DNA from: Symbiodinium natans
Taxonomy: Eukaryota; Sar; Dinophyceae; Suessiales; Symbiodiniaceae
DNA length: 64,000 nucleotides
Direction: 5' to 3'
Assembly (NCBI GenBank): GCA_905221605.1
Contig: CAJNDS010002742.1
Coordinates: 36,001 to 100,000, forward strand
Every line of letters begins with the position of its first letter. The first letter of the stretch is position 1. The translations under genes were made by a program, and so were the position numbers. Positions 51,904 through 62,399 of the stretch are shown here, in pieces. The notes beneath the pieces are model-generated. The model ran no database searches. It had not been told where the DNA came from and saw nothing but the letters and a program-made list of their open reading frames with translations.

Positions 51904-53692
51904 CCATAAGGCCCCAGGCCTGGTGGTAGGTCAGCGACCGCAAACAAGCCATGGAGCGGCCCTGGCCTCGGCAAGTCGAAGGTTGAAGGTTGAGGGTTTA
52001 GGGTTTAGGGTTCAGGGTTCAGGGTTTAAGGTTAGGGTTTAGGGTTTAGGGTTTAGGGTTTAGGTTTTAGGGTTTAGGGTTTAAGGTTTACGGCTTAGGG
52101 TTTAGGGTTCAGGGCTGCTTCGCGACGCGGTCACTTCTCTAAGCTGGGGGCCCTTTCTGGGTCCATGCGATTAGATCAAGCATGGGCAGTGAAGGACTGT
52201 ATGATTCCACGATGTGTGCATTCAAGCTATTTGCAAGGTGCAAGGTCTTGGTTTCTGGTCTATGCAAGGTGGAGGAGCGCAGGGAGCGCAAACCCGCAAG
52301 GGGCGAAAACCCGCAAGGGGCGAAAACCCGCAAGGGGCGAAAACCCGCCAGGGGGGAAAACGCGCGAGGGGCGAAAACCCGCACAGGGCGAAAACCCGCA
52401 AGGGGTGCAAACCCGCAAGGGGCGCAAACCCGCAAGGGGCGCAAACCCGCAAGGGGCGCAAACCCGCAAGGGGCGACAACCCGCAAGGGGCGACAACCCG
52501 CAAGGGGCGAAAACCCGCAAGGGGCGACAACCCGCAAGCGGCGAGGGGCGCAAACCCGCAAGGGGCGAAAACCCGCAAGGGGCGAAAACCCGCAAGGGGC
52601 GAAAACCCGCAAGGGGCGAAGACCCGCAAGGGGCGAAAACCCGCAAGGGGCGAAAACCCGCAAGGGGCGAAAACCCGCACGGGGCGCAAACCCGCAAGGG
52701 GCGCAAACCCGCAAGGGGCGCAAACCCGCAAGGGGCGAAAACCCGCAAGGGGCGACAACCCTCAAGGGGCGAAAACCCGCAAGGGGCGACAACCCGCAAG
52801 CGGCGAGGGGCGCAAACCCGCAAGGGGCGAAAACCCGCAAGGGGCGAAAACCCGCAAGGGGCGATAACCCGCAAGGGGCGAAGACCCGCAAGGGGCGAAA
52901 ACCCGCAAGGGGCGAAAACCCGCAAGGGGCGAAACCCGCAAGGGGCGAAAACCCGCAAGGGGCGGAAACCCGCAAGGGGCGAAAACCCGCAAGGGGCGGA
53001 AACCCGCAAGGGGCGAAAACCCGCAAGGGGCGGAAACCCGCAAGGGGCGACAACCCGCAAGGGGCGGAAACCCGCAAGGGGCGGAAACCCGCAAGGGGCG
53101 AAAACCCGCAAGGGGCGAAAACCCGCAAGGGGCGCAAACCCGCAAGGGGCGACAACCCGCAAGGGGCGACAACCCGCAAGGGGCGACAACCCGCAAGGGG
53201 CGAATCTCGTAGAGGACCAAGACCCGCATGGGGCGAAACCGGCAAGACCCGATACTCGTGAAGCCTGCAAGTAAAGGAACGGCTGAACTACCCTTTAAGG
53301 TTCACAGGGCCTGAATGGGCTTCAAAAATCGGATGCCACGGCTCAGGACTAGGCTATAGGCCGATGTGGACTCGGTTCGAAGGCTTTTGGGGTTGAAGGG
53401 ATTTTAATGGGATTCAGGGGGGTTCAGAGGTTTGGCTGCAGGTGAGGAGACAACTTCCAGAATGGCAAGAAGCAACCCGAACTCTCACCCTAAACCCTAA
53501 ACCCTAAACCCGAAACCCTAAACCCTAAACCCGAAACCATTAACCCTAAACTCACCTGCCAGTGTCCGGCCTTCCAGGCGAAGCCGCCGCAAGGCCACGG
53601 GGACCGTGTCGAAGAAGAGGGCGGCGAAGAAGTCTTTGATGGCTTGGGGCCCTCCTTGCCACGGGTTTCGATGGGAGTAGTTGAGGTTTTAA

Positions 53693-53735
<43 letters not shown>

Positions 53736-54590
53736 ACTCTCAACCCTAAACCCCACACCCTGAACCCGGTTTCTGATGGACGTGTCACTTAAGACGTGAG
53801 AGGTTGAAGGCAGGGCGCCCTGAAGCAGGAAGAAGAAGCTCGCAGGAGGCGGGATCAACCTTTGACAAGGGGGGATGGTAGCACAAACCCTAAACCCCTA
53901 AACCCGAACCTCTAGACTCCAGACCCCTAAACCTCGAAACACTAAACCACGAAACACTAAACTAAACCCCCTAACCCCCTCAACCCTAAACAAGGGAGTT
54001 GAAAGTCCAAGGTCACCGACTCAGGGCCCAAAGGTTCGAGCCGGGTATTTCGGGGAGGGCCCTAGTCGTTTGATGCGCCATTTCTCTGGATGGTGGCCCC
54101 TGTGTAGGGTTTAGGGTTTAGGGTTTAGGGTCTCGGGTCTAGGGTCTAGGGTCTAGGGTTTAGGGTTTGGGGCTTAGGGTTTAGGGTCTAGCGTCTGGAG
54201 TCTAGGGTCTAGGGTCTAGGGTTTAGGGTTCAGGTTTTAGATTTAGGGTTTAGGGTCGAGGGTCTAAGGGTTATGGCACCCCTAGATATAAGGTAAGCCC
54301 GTAAATTAGCCCGTTTCGAGGGGCCAAGGTCCTTCCGCAGGATCCGCGGCAGGCGCCAGGCAGCCCATGAGGAAGGGAACAAAGTCGGCCTGAAGGTCTA
54401 GAGAAGTGGGTTTAGTAGTCTGGGTGTTTAGGGCTTAGGGCTTAGGGCTTAGGGCTTAGGGTTGAGGGTTTAGGGTAGGGTTTAGGGTTTAGGGTTGAGG
54501 GTTTAGGGTTTAGGGTTTAGGGTTTAGGGTTTGGGGCGGTCTCGGGGATTCCTCAGGCAAAACGCGTCGCGCCATCTTCTGCACCTTGGC
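51904..54590 (-). CDS. Four in-phase exons of an unidentified intron-rich gene
   Basis: 54538-54590, 54325-54389, 53556-53654 and 51904-51966 join in phase with AG|G acceptors and GC (three) or GT (one) donors. Encoded pieces: AKVQKMARRVLPEESPR, LFPSSWAAWRLPRILRKDL, PQAIKDFFAALFFDTVPVAL with RRLRLEGRTLA, and QGRSMACLRSLTYHQAWGLM. The introns contain telomere-like arrays, and the last one also a 17-bp minisatellite. No family recognised. The direction matches the tubulin genes. The next exon downstream could lie beyond the LTR element. Confidence 0.6.
51985..52112. repeat. TTTAGGG array
   Basis: About 17 TTTAGGG-type units, with TTCAGGG and TTTAAGG variants, on the 5' side (gene sense) of the exon at 51904-51966. 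Confidence 0.9.
52295..53206. repeat. 17-bp minisatellite, ~53 units
   Basis: Tandem units of AAACCCGCAAGGGGCGA with A/C/G changes at one position and two 'CGAGGGGCG' truncated units (near 52545 and 52805) inside a larger ~250-bp repeat. Because 17 is not a multiple of 3 and no unit has a stop on either strand, long frames open in several phases; these are not genes. Confidence 0.95.
54105..54537. repeat. TTTAGGG / TCTAGGG arrays
   Basis: Two arrays (54105-54275, with many GTCTAGG variants, and 54425-54537) bracket the exon at 54325-54389. Confidence 0.9.
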
Positions 54591-54932
54591 CTGGGTCAGC
54601 GAATGGCTTCCACTAAAGCTGCCTCGAGCTTGCCCAAGGAAAGGCTTGCGAGGATGCTGTACCCCCCAACTACCCGTTAATAAAGGGGACGTACATATCA
54701 TACAACTCTGGTTAAAGGATAGCTGGGGGGGTGCTGGGATGCTGTACACTTTGTTGGGATGCTGTACACTTTACACATGCGGTCGACAAACCAGGAAGAG
54801 CCCTGGCGAAACTGTACACTTAAGCAGACGCCTCTGCGCAACCTGCTCAAGGGGCAACATCCAAAGTCCATTCGCCAGGCATGGCGAACTATGCAATGAA
54901 GATTGCTGTGTCCCGCGTGCAGTGGAAAGGCC

Positions 54933-57272
54933 TCACAGGAGTTGCCCATCTTGCGAAAGGCCTTCCTCGCACAGCTGCGTCTGGAGCAGCTTCGACATGG
55001 CGATGCCCATCCGAGGTCGCCTCCTGGAGGTCCAGGGCACTCTTCGTGTGCCGCCGACGTGGGGCTCCTTCCGAAAGGAGCGCGGCTGGAAGCTCGCCTT
55101 CCGTACCTCCTTGAAGTTCACAGGCTCGGGTCCTTCTCCTTCTTCTTCTTCTCTGTACATGCGACGCCTCGCCCCGGAAAGTGCCGGGATCTGTCCCCTA
55201 TCAAGCACCACGCCACATGTGCGCTCCGCAAGGGCCATGATGATCTGGTCAAATTGCCAAACTACTCCAACTCGTCTGCGATAATCTGGGCGGAAGCGCA
55301 GTGCCAGGTCAAGTGCTGTTTCACCATCTTCGGTCCTTGCGTTCACATCCAACTGCTTGTCACTTAAGCACTTTTCGATGGCCTTGGTGCTCAAAGCCCC
55401 CACAGCACGGTGAAGAGATGTCTGCCCACCTTGAGCACAAAGACCGATGCGGCCATCTGCCACTAGTGCCTCGACAACGCGCACGCTGCACTCAGATGGG
55501 CAGAAACTCAGTGCTAGGTCTAGTGCTGTCTGACCATCAGCGGTCCTTGCGTTGACATCCACCCGCTCATCATCCAGGAGCTTTTCGACAAAGCAGCATC
55601 GTTGCACGGCCAGGTGAAGAGCTGTGTGACCGTCTGGATCGGTGGCATTGACGTCAAGAGGGTCATGGAGGCGCACGGCACCTAGAAACTTGTCGATGGC
55701 CTCCTCGCGCCTATAGTCCACAGCTAGTTGAAGGGCTGTGAAGCCATCGCGCCCCCGCGCGTTCGCATCCACCCGCTCATGAGCTAGAAGTTGGGCGATG
55801 GCATCGAAGCTCCGGTGAATCACGGCAATGTGAAGAGCGGTTCCAACATGTGGGATCCTGGCGTTGACGTCCCGCACAGCATCTAGAAGCTTTGTGATAG
55901 CCTCTGGGCTCCCGGATTTCACAGCTGCATGAAGGGCTGTCCAACCACGTTGGTCAACTACGTTGACATCCACCCGCGTGTCATCCAGGAGCTGGTCCAC
56001 GACGGTCATATTCGAAGATGCCACGGCTCGGTAGAGAGCTGTCCGACCACCCGAATCCCTGGCATTGACGTCCACAGGATCATTCAGTCGCACGGCGCCT
56101 AGAAGCTTTTCGATGGCAACTGGGTTCGAAGAGTCTGCAGCCAGGTGCAGAGCTGTCGAGCCATCTTTGGTCACTGCATTGACATCCACGCGAGCATCTC
56201 GAAGGAGCTCCTTGAACAAGTCTTTGCGACACCAGTCGCAATCACAGCCATCAGACTCGCAGCAATGGTCAGCAGCTAAGTGGACAATACTCCATCCATC
56301 TGACGCGCGTGCGTTGACATCCGAGCGGCCGTCCTGAAGAAGCTCGTAAACGAGATTCCGATACTTCGGTCCCGGAAAGTTCAATGCCATGTGCAATGCG
56401 GTCTGCCCATTCGCATTGGGCTGGGCCACAGCCGCGAAGCGAGGAGATTGAAGGAGCAAGGAACAAACGTCAAACTTGCCCTCAAGGACGGCCGCATGCA
56501 AGGCAGTGCAGCCACACGCCTGTCCATGTATGTAAGCTTCCTGCCAGTATTTCTGACTGCGGTGATACTTGGACTGCCAGATGTCCAACATACGGGTATA
56601 ATGTGGGTCCGGCAGCGGCGAATGCTCCACGTCATCAGCCCTGCTGAATTTCGGGTGATCCAAGATCGCCTTGCAGATCCCAACTTCGCCCAGAATGGCT
56701 GCAGTGTGCAACGTGGAGTGCAACGTGGAGTGCAACTCTGTGCGCTCTGTGCGCCCGTTGTAGAGCTGGTTCACACCATGCCCCTCGCGGTCTACTGCCA
56801 GAATGCAGCGAGCCAAGCGGGCAATGGGCGCCTGAAAGGTTTCACGTTCAGTTTGGCCCACCAAACGAAGCCAACCGAGAAACTCGAGGATCGATGGCAA
56901 GGTGACCACCGGGCGATAGGCCAGCAATCGGCAGAAGCTTGCACCGCCCTCACTACGCATTGATCCTTGGAGGAGCTTTAGCAGATCCAGAAGCCGGTCG
57001 AGGCGGTGCTCTTCCAGCGCAAGCCAATCGATCAAGTTGAGCAGCTTCCGTTTCGCATCGCCATGGCCTGCTTCGGGATTGGAAGGGCTGCATGGGTCCG
57101 TGCCGGAGCCTTCAATGACGAACTGCAGCACCGGAGCAGGGGCGCTCGCGTCTTCCATGGCCTTCTGGAACTCCTCGACTGCAGTCTTTTGGCCCACCTC
57201 CAAGCTGCACACCTGGACTCCTGTGATGGCCCAGGCTATCTCCACGAGGACGACTGCGCTGTCGTGCTCCAT
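54933..57272 (-). CDS. Ankyrin-repeat protein
   Basis: Single-frame protein of 779 residues starting MEHDSAVV. After a ~170-residue N-terminal helical region, about eleven ankyrin repeats run from ~180 to ~690. Good examples are DGSTALHLAADSSNPVAIEK, GWTALHAAVKSGSPEAITKL and DGHTALHLAVQ, each followed by DVNAR-type turns. Several repeats carry insertions (e.g. a CESDGCDCDWCRKDL stretch with four Cys). The C-terminal ~90 residues are basic and lack a recognised domain. Ankyrin repeats mediate protein binding; the partner cannot be told. The gene has no visible intron and lies between intron-rich exon islands. Confidence 0.85.
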   Translation of the reverse strand: MEHDSAVVLVEIAWAITGVQVCSLEVGQKTAVEEFQKAMEDASAPAPVLQFVIEGSGTDPCSPSNPEAGHGDAKRKLLNLIDWLALEEHRLDRLLDLLKLLQGSMRSEGGASFCRLLAYRPVVTLPSILEFLGWLRLVGQTERETFQAPIARLARCILAVDREGHGVNQLYNGRTERTELHSTLHSTLHTAAILGEVGICKAILDHPKFSRADDVEHSPLPDPHYTRMLDIWQSKYHRSQKYWQEAYIHGQACGCTALHAAVLEGKFDVCSLLLQSPRFAAVAQPNANGQTALHMALNFPGPKYRNLVYELLQDGRSDVNARASDGWSIVHLAADHCCESDGCDCDWCRKDLFKELLRDARVDVNAVTKDGSTALHLAADSSNPVAIEKLLGAVRLNDPVDVNARDSGGRTALYRAVASSNMTVVDQLLDDTRVDVNVVDQRGWTALHAAVKSGSPEAITKLLDAVRDVNARIPHVGTALHIAVIHRSFDAIAQLLAHERVDANARGRDGFTALQLAVDYRREEAIDKFLGAVRLHDPLDVNATDPDGHTALHLAVQRCCFVEKLLDDERVDVNARTADGQTALDLALSFCPSECSVRVVEALVADGRIGLCAQGGQTSLHRAVGALSTKAIEKCLSDKQLDVNARTEDGETALDLALRFRPDYRRRVGVVWQFDQIIMALAERTCGVVLDRGQIPALSGARRRMYREEEEGEGPEPVNFKEVRKASFQPRSFRKEPHVGGTRRVPWTSRRRPRMGIAMSKLLQTQLCEEGLSQDGQLL

Positions 57273-57569
57273 CTTTTGGTGGCGGAGCCAGGGCGGTGCT
57301 GCACACGGCGCCTCTAACGGTTTCTAACGCCAGCTGATCTGGCAAACTTGAGTAGCCGTATATTGGGACCCTAAACCATGAGACGGGCAGAAAGGAAGGA
57401 CACTGTGACTTTCGAAGCCTCCAGAAATCCCAGAGCGCGCAATGCCTTGACATGCCGCGAGTAGTAGAGGAGCTCCGCCGTCGCACCAAAATACGCCTGG
57501 CCAAGTTGATTAGAGTTGGCTCTTTTACGTGAATAATTCAAGCGCAAGTCTGTTCCCGAGCCCTCCCAA

Positions 57570-57720
57570 ACCCTAAAAAACACCCTCTAAGCCCCTACAC
57601 CCCTGACCGCCAAACCCTAAACCTAAACCTCGAAACCCCCAAACCCCTAAACCCCTGAAGCCCCAAGCCCTAAACCCCCAAACCCTAAGCCCCCACAGCC
57701 CTAAACCCCCCCCAACCCCC
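57570..57720. repeat. Degenerate CCCCTAAAC units
   Basis: Mixed CCCTAAA, CCCCTAAA and CCCCAAA units upstream of the ankyrin gene. Confidence 0.7.
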
Positions 57721-57784
57721 TGACGCCCTCAGCATCACCCCTGCCTCCCAGGAGGGCACCGGCTGCGGCCGGCGGCTTGCGCGC

Positions 57785-58228
57785 CGCGCCTGAAAGACTG
57801 GGGGGTAAGGGTGTAGGGGGCTGGGGGTGAGGGTGTAGGGGGTTGGGGTGTCGGGCTGAGGGTGTAGGGTTGTTGGGTGTAGGGTTAGGGTGTAGGGGGT
57901 TGGGGTGTAGGGTTAGGGTTTGGGGTTTGGGGTTAGGGGTTAGGGGTTGGGGGGTTGGGGGGTTGGGGTTTGGAGTTTGGAGTTTGGGGCTGATGCGTTC
58001 TTGGAGAGTCAATCCGATCCATATAAGTGAAATAGCTGATGCTTTAATCAGCACATGTGGGGGCTTGGGGTTTTGGGGTCGGGGGTTGGGGGTTGGGGGC
58101 TGGGTGTTGGGGGTGTTGGGGGTGTTGGGGGCTGGGTGTTGGGGGTGTTGGGGGTGTTGGGGGTGTTGGGGGTGTTGGGGGCGTTGGGGGTGTTGGGGGT
58201 GTTGGGGGTGTTGGGGGTTTGGGGCTGT
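57785..58228. repeat. GTTGGGGGT-type G-rich arrays
   Basis: Irregular GGGGTGTAGG and GTTGGGG units to 57985, then after a unique stretch a regular 9-bp GTTGGGGGT array (58085-58225). The plus-strand frame rich in GVGGVLGV is a by-product. The G-rich strand could fold into quadruplexes. Confidence 0.88.
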
Positions 58229-58439
58229 ACTGATTTCACAGACGGGCTGCATGGAAGCAAAAGCACATCTTCTATCCCGCTTGGAAGCTATTTGCCCAGA
58301 CTCTTTGGTTGCAAGCCAGGACTACGGGAGCCGAAATAAGTACCAACACTATCCTCTTTTGGTCCCATACATGTTTTATGTACATGCGCATCCTAGCTAA
58401 GTAGGCCTGAGGGTTCCGCGATTCCAGCGCCCAAGATAC

Positions 58440-58880
58440 AACAAGCGATGGGGCGGAAGCCTTCCGCGACGGCACACCAGCCACGTCCTCGTGCGCTTCC
58501 TGGACCGCTTCAGGGCTTCGGGTCCAAGGGCTTAGGACGCGAGGCTTCGGGTTCAGGGTTTAGGGTTCGGGGGTTCAGACGATTAGGGTTCAGGGGTGAG
58601 GGTATTAGTGGCTCAGGGTTCAGGGTTTAGGGCTTAGGGCTCCGAAAACCTGAACCCTAAACCCAAGATGGCCGTGATGCATGGAGATTGCCGAACCCTG
58701 GGTCCAAAACCTTGAGCCTGGGACCTACCAGACCAAGAGCCTGCAGACCTCCAAAAGTAGTAACCCCCACAAGCCCACTAAAACAACTCAAAACCACCAT
58801 TTTGAAATGCCCAAACCTTACTGCCCATCCATCCTTAAACCACGAAGTGCGGGACCTCGAACTCCTTCAAACCCTAAAGA
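58440..58880. other. No confirmed gene
   Basis: Short plus- and minus-strand frames around 58430-58510 could be an exon on either strand. Nothing is recognised. Confidence 0.35.
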
Positions 58881-58889
58881 ACTAATTCA

Positions 58890-59095
58890 CGGTTTGGGTT
58901 TAGGGTTCAGGGCTCAGGGCTTAGGTCTTAGGGTTTAGGGTTTAGGGTTCAGGGTTCAGGGCTTAGGGTTTAGGGTTTAGGGTTTAGGGTTAAGGGTTCA
59001 GGGTTTAGGGTTTAGGGTTTAGGATTTAGGGTTTAGGGTTTAGGGCTTAGGCTTTGGGGTTTAGGGTTCAAGGTTTGGGGTTTGGGGTTTAGGGA
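58890..59095. repeat. TTTAGGG array
   Basis: Nearly 30 units with TTCAGGG, CTTAGGG and TTTGGGG variants, next to an exon-like island. Confidence 0.92.
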
Positions 59096-59101
59096 TGTGG
59101 C

Positions 59102-59167
59102 CTTGACGCCCAGCTTCTCCAGCTCCGCCAGCTCCGGATCCGGTGGTAGCGGCGAGGTGAGCAAGGC
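59102..59167 (-). CDS. Exon island of unidentified gene
   Basis: 66 nt, AAG|G to a GC donor, phase 0 at both ends, encoding ALLTSPLPPDPELAELEKLG plus VK. No family recognised. Confidence 0.45.
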
Positions 59168-59399
59168 CTTGCACACAAAAACTAGGGAGAGGGGGGTGGA
59201 GGGCGGGGGAGGGCGTTGAGGCTTTAGGTTTAGGGATGTGGGTTTAGGGTTTAGGATTTAGGGTTTAGGGCTGGGGTTTAGGGTTTAGGCCTAAACCTAT
59301 ACAGCGGGCCTTAAGACGGCCATGGAAAACGTTAGACACCCCCTAAAACCCAAACTCCAAGCTGCAAGTCTGTGAGTCGGCTGTGACTGTCATTCCTGA

Positions 59400-60020
59400 A
59401 TTGTGTTCATTGTTGCTAGTGCTTCTGTTTGTGTGACCACTGTTTGCTATTATTGGTCTTACTGCTATTTCTCTTACTACGATTTGCACTGTCGTTCTTG
59501 AAATTGGCGTGTTTATTGTTATGGTGATTACTGCAATGATGTTTTTTTAGTTGCTATTGTTGCCATTACTGTCCGTACTGACAGTACTGCTGTTCGTGTT
59601 TTTTTTGCGAGTATTCTTGGTATCATTTGTACCGTCATCATTGTCTTTGTTATTGTTGGTGTTGCTTCTTCTATTGTTGCTATTGCTGCTACTGATTTTA
59701 TTGTTGTTATTGCTGGCATTGTTGCTATTGTTGCTCTTGGTGCTATTGCTGTTATTGCTGTGATTTGTGGTCATTGCTATTCTTGTTGCTATAGCGAATA
59801 TCGTCACTAATATATTCTTGTTATTTCCTGCTATTCTTGTTATGCTACAGTTGCTCTTATTGTTATTAACATTCTTATTGCTATCAGTGTTGTTTTTGCT
59901 GCTATTGATATTGTTTGATATGTTGGATATGATTGTTATGATTGTGACGACTGTTATCCTTTTCATTGTTGATGTATTACTGCTATTATTCTCTCTTTTA
60001 TTCCTATTATCGTTGTTGTT
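59400..60020. repeat. T-rich TTG/CTATTG low-complexity tract
   Basis: A 600-bp stretch dominated by TTGTTG, GCTATTG and CTGTTATT. It is unlike the rest of the window in base composition. It gives a plus-strand frame of almost only Leu/Val and a minus-strand frame of Asn/Ser/Thr, neither credible as a protein. It lies directly downstream of the terminal exon at 60022. Confidence 0.8.
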
Positions 60021-60021
60021 G

Positions 60022-60750
60022 TCACTGCACTTGCGCTGCCTGGAAAGCATCCCTGAGATCTTCGTGGTCATCGTCACCTGGGCTTTGCATGTGGGGGGTT
60101 TGCCGGCACGTCGTGGGCTTTGGCATGCTGGTGTGGGGTTTCGGGCTGGTGCGCCAGATAGAAACCCGGTCACACAAGTTAGGTCCAACCCTGGACATGT
60201 AGGTGTACATCCGCGCGACGCTTGTCACAAAAAGCACAGGAATCCAAAGGACGTGGCAGCCACCCTCAACCTCAAGAGCCCCTAAAAAAGATGCCTCAAC
60301 CCCGAAGCCTTGAACCCCTTTGAGCCCCTGAACCTCCAACCCCCCCACACCCCCGCCCCAAACCCTAAACCCCTAAACCCCTAGACCCCTAAACCCCTAA
60401 GCCCCAAGACCACTAAACCCTCTAAGCATCTTTAACTGCTTTTCAAGAGCCCCAGCCACCCAGCTCGCGCGGGTCCATGGCGTGCACCAGTGATGGGATG
60501 GACTCCAGACAGCGGCGGCGCAGGTAGTCCAGGTACGTGCCTGAGTTTAGGGTTTAGGGTTTTGAAGTATAGGGTTTTAAAGTTTAGGGTTTAGGGTTTA
60601 GGGTTTTGAAGCTTTGGGGTTTCCAAGTTTAGGGTTTAGGGTTTTTCAAGTTTAGGGTTTAGGAATTAGGGTTTAGGGTTTAAGGCAGAAGCTGGCATTG
60701 TTCGCACGCAAGATCCTCTTCAGCTCAGGAAGGGCAAAAGCATCTTTTGC
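60022..60750 (-). CDS. Last three exons of an unidentified intron-rich gene
   Basis: 60687-60750 (AKDAFALPELKRILRANNAS), 60460-60540 (TYLDYLRRRCLESIPSLVHA with MDPREL) and 60022-60077 (DDDHEDLRDAFQAAQVQ then stop TGA) join in phase, with two split codons restored. Acceptors are AG|G; donors GC and GT. The end is acidic then helical. The introns hold TTTAGGG and CCCTAAA arrays. Upstream exons are not certain; a possible one near 61090-61160 encodes VELMPRFRTSAIRMTAKAWQ. No family recognised. Confidence 0.65.
60545..60683. repeat. TTTAGGG array with AAG/TTGAAG spacers
   Basis: TTTAGGG units separated by repeated TTTGAAGC or TTTCAAG inserts, in the intron between the first two exons of the 60 kb gene. 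Confidence 0.85.
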
Positions 60751-61545
60751 CTCAAGGCTTGGTCTTCCGGGGCTTGGACTTTCAGTTTCAAACCCCAAAC
60801 CCCCAAACCCCAAACCCCAAACCCCCAAAGCCCGAAAACGCCAAAACCCCTAAACCCCAAAGCCCCGCACTGAATGCACAGCGTTCAGGCACCGGGGGGA
60901 ACCTTCAGCGTTTTTGGGGGGCTCTTGGGACCTCAGGGATGACGGCCGAAGCTCCCCCTTAATATGGGATTATAGTAACAGTTTAACAGTCCTCAATAGG
61001 GATTCTAATCGGGTGGGTATAAACCCTAAACCCTAAACCCTAAACCCTAAACCTAAACCCTAAACCCATCCCTACTAAGGACTCTTAGTATAAGGCTGCC
61101 AAGCCTTGGCCGTCATCCGGATCGCGCTCGTCCTGAACCGCGGCATGAGCTCAACATGGCATTGACGACATCACGACTATTTGCGTAAGAACCCCAAAAG
61201 AATATTAAAAATGATAGTCCCTATATTACCCTTAATAAGGAGGAATATTTCAAAAAAGGGCATGACAGCTCGCATGTTTTCAGATGGCTCTGCTGGACAT
61301 CACGGAAGGCCACGAACCCACATCTTCGAAGGTCAGACGGAGGGACGCATCTGTAAACCCTCCCTTAACCTTGTACTTGTACTTCAAAAGAAAGGCGACC
61401 GCACCAAGCAAGGCAACTTTCATGCTTGGGGGGGATTTAAGTTCTCCTTTACTCATCCTTGGGTTCTTTTGCTTGGTGGGGGCGGGGGAGGATGCCCACA
61501 ATCTTTGCACGCCTGGCGCTAGCATGCTTGCCTAAAATAGCATCG

Positions 61546-62100
61546 ATCCCCAGGTGGCAACATCTTCGGAACGCTCACGCGCGAACACAGGGAATGCACA
61601 GCCGTTTCATTCGAGTGATCCTGCGCTGATCTCCAGGTCAACAACTACATGTTTAAAACTCCCTCGTGTGAATACGAGGGTTGCACAGCTGCATCAATCG
61701 AGTGAGACCCGCCAAGATAGTTCTAAGCCCTAACCCTTTTTTCTCTACCTGGGGGACAGCAGCTAAGATCACGAGGGTTGCCTAGCCGTTTCAATCAAGT
61801 GAGCCTAACCAAGCTAGGACCCCAACGCCCGCGCATCATGAGCTTCAGCCCCCCTTTTGTCCCAGACCTGCTCAGTCGAATATGCTAAGATCCTGCGTTG
61901 ACTTCCATGTGGCGGCAACAGCAGCAAAACTTTCGGAAAGCTCGTAGGTGAACGTCAGGGTTGCACATCCGTTTCAACTGAGTTGCTTGTGTTCAAGCTG
62001 AAAATGAAGTTGCCTTAGCCCTGACTCTCCAGGTGGGGGCAATAGGACATCAGGGCCGGCTTTTGAACGCAGCTGTGTCAATCCAGTTGTAATGAGGCTT
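61546..62100. repeat. Six diverged ~95-bp tandem units
   Basis: A core like GGGTTGCACAGCCGTTTCAATCGAGTGAG (abridged consensus read across units) recurs near 61601, 61688, 61785, 61873, 61969 and 62073, spaced 87-104 bp. Each is followed about 25-40 bp later by a CCAGGTGG-like box. Units are strongly diverged. No open frame runs through them, and no telomere-like motif occurs inside. Confidence 0.65.
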
Positions 62101-62264
62101 ATGTAAGGTCTAAGGCCTAGCCCTCCACGTGTGGTCCTTGCACTCTAGGCACACGAGACGTCCACTAGTAGGAGCCTCAATGGGCAGGCTAGGCCAGGGG
62201 CGTTGCGTATTGTTCCTGCACATGAAGGGCGAATTCGGAATCCGACTGCTCAATATGTCGACCT

Positions 62265-62345
62265 TCAGGCTCCCTTTTCTCCACTGGTTCTCCAGTCCTC
62301 CGAGTCTTCATCAGAGTCGAGCTCAATGGACCGGATGCAGTCGTG
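62265..62345 (-). CDS. Possible terminal exon with acidic C-terminus
   Basis: Encodes CIRSIELDSDEDSEDWRTSG and EKGA before a stop, at the end of a longer open frame. The acidic, Ser-rich ending is typical of a C-terminus, but no splice acceptor or upstream exon could be assigned. Confidence 0.3.
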   Translation of the reverse strand, partial: HDCIRSIELDSDEDSEDWRTSGEKGA

Positions 62346-62399
62346 AGGAATCGGAGCTGGCCCACACGAAGTCTCCTGAGGGTCGTGAAGGCTTCTGGT

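Noticed and set aside
52139-53274. Long overlapping frames (up to ~370 codons) on both strands
   Set aside because: They are generated by the 17-bp minisatellite, which lacks stops in these phases; the products are pure 17-residue repeats.
59547-60188. 213-residue Asn/Ser-rich protein
   Set aside because: It comes from the complementary strand of a T-rich microsatellite and overlaps the well-supported terminal exon of another gene in a different frame.
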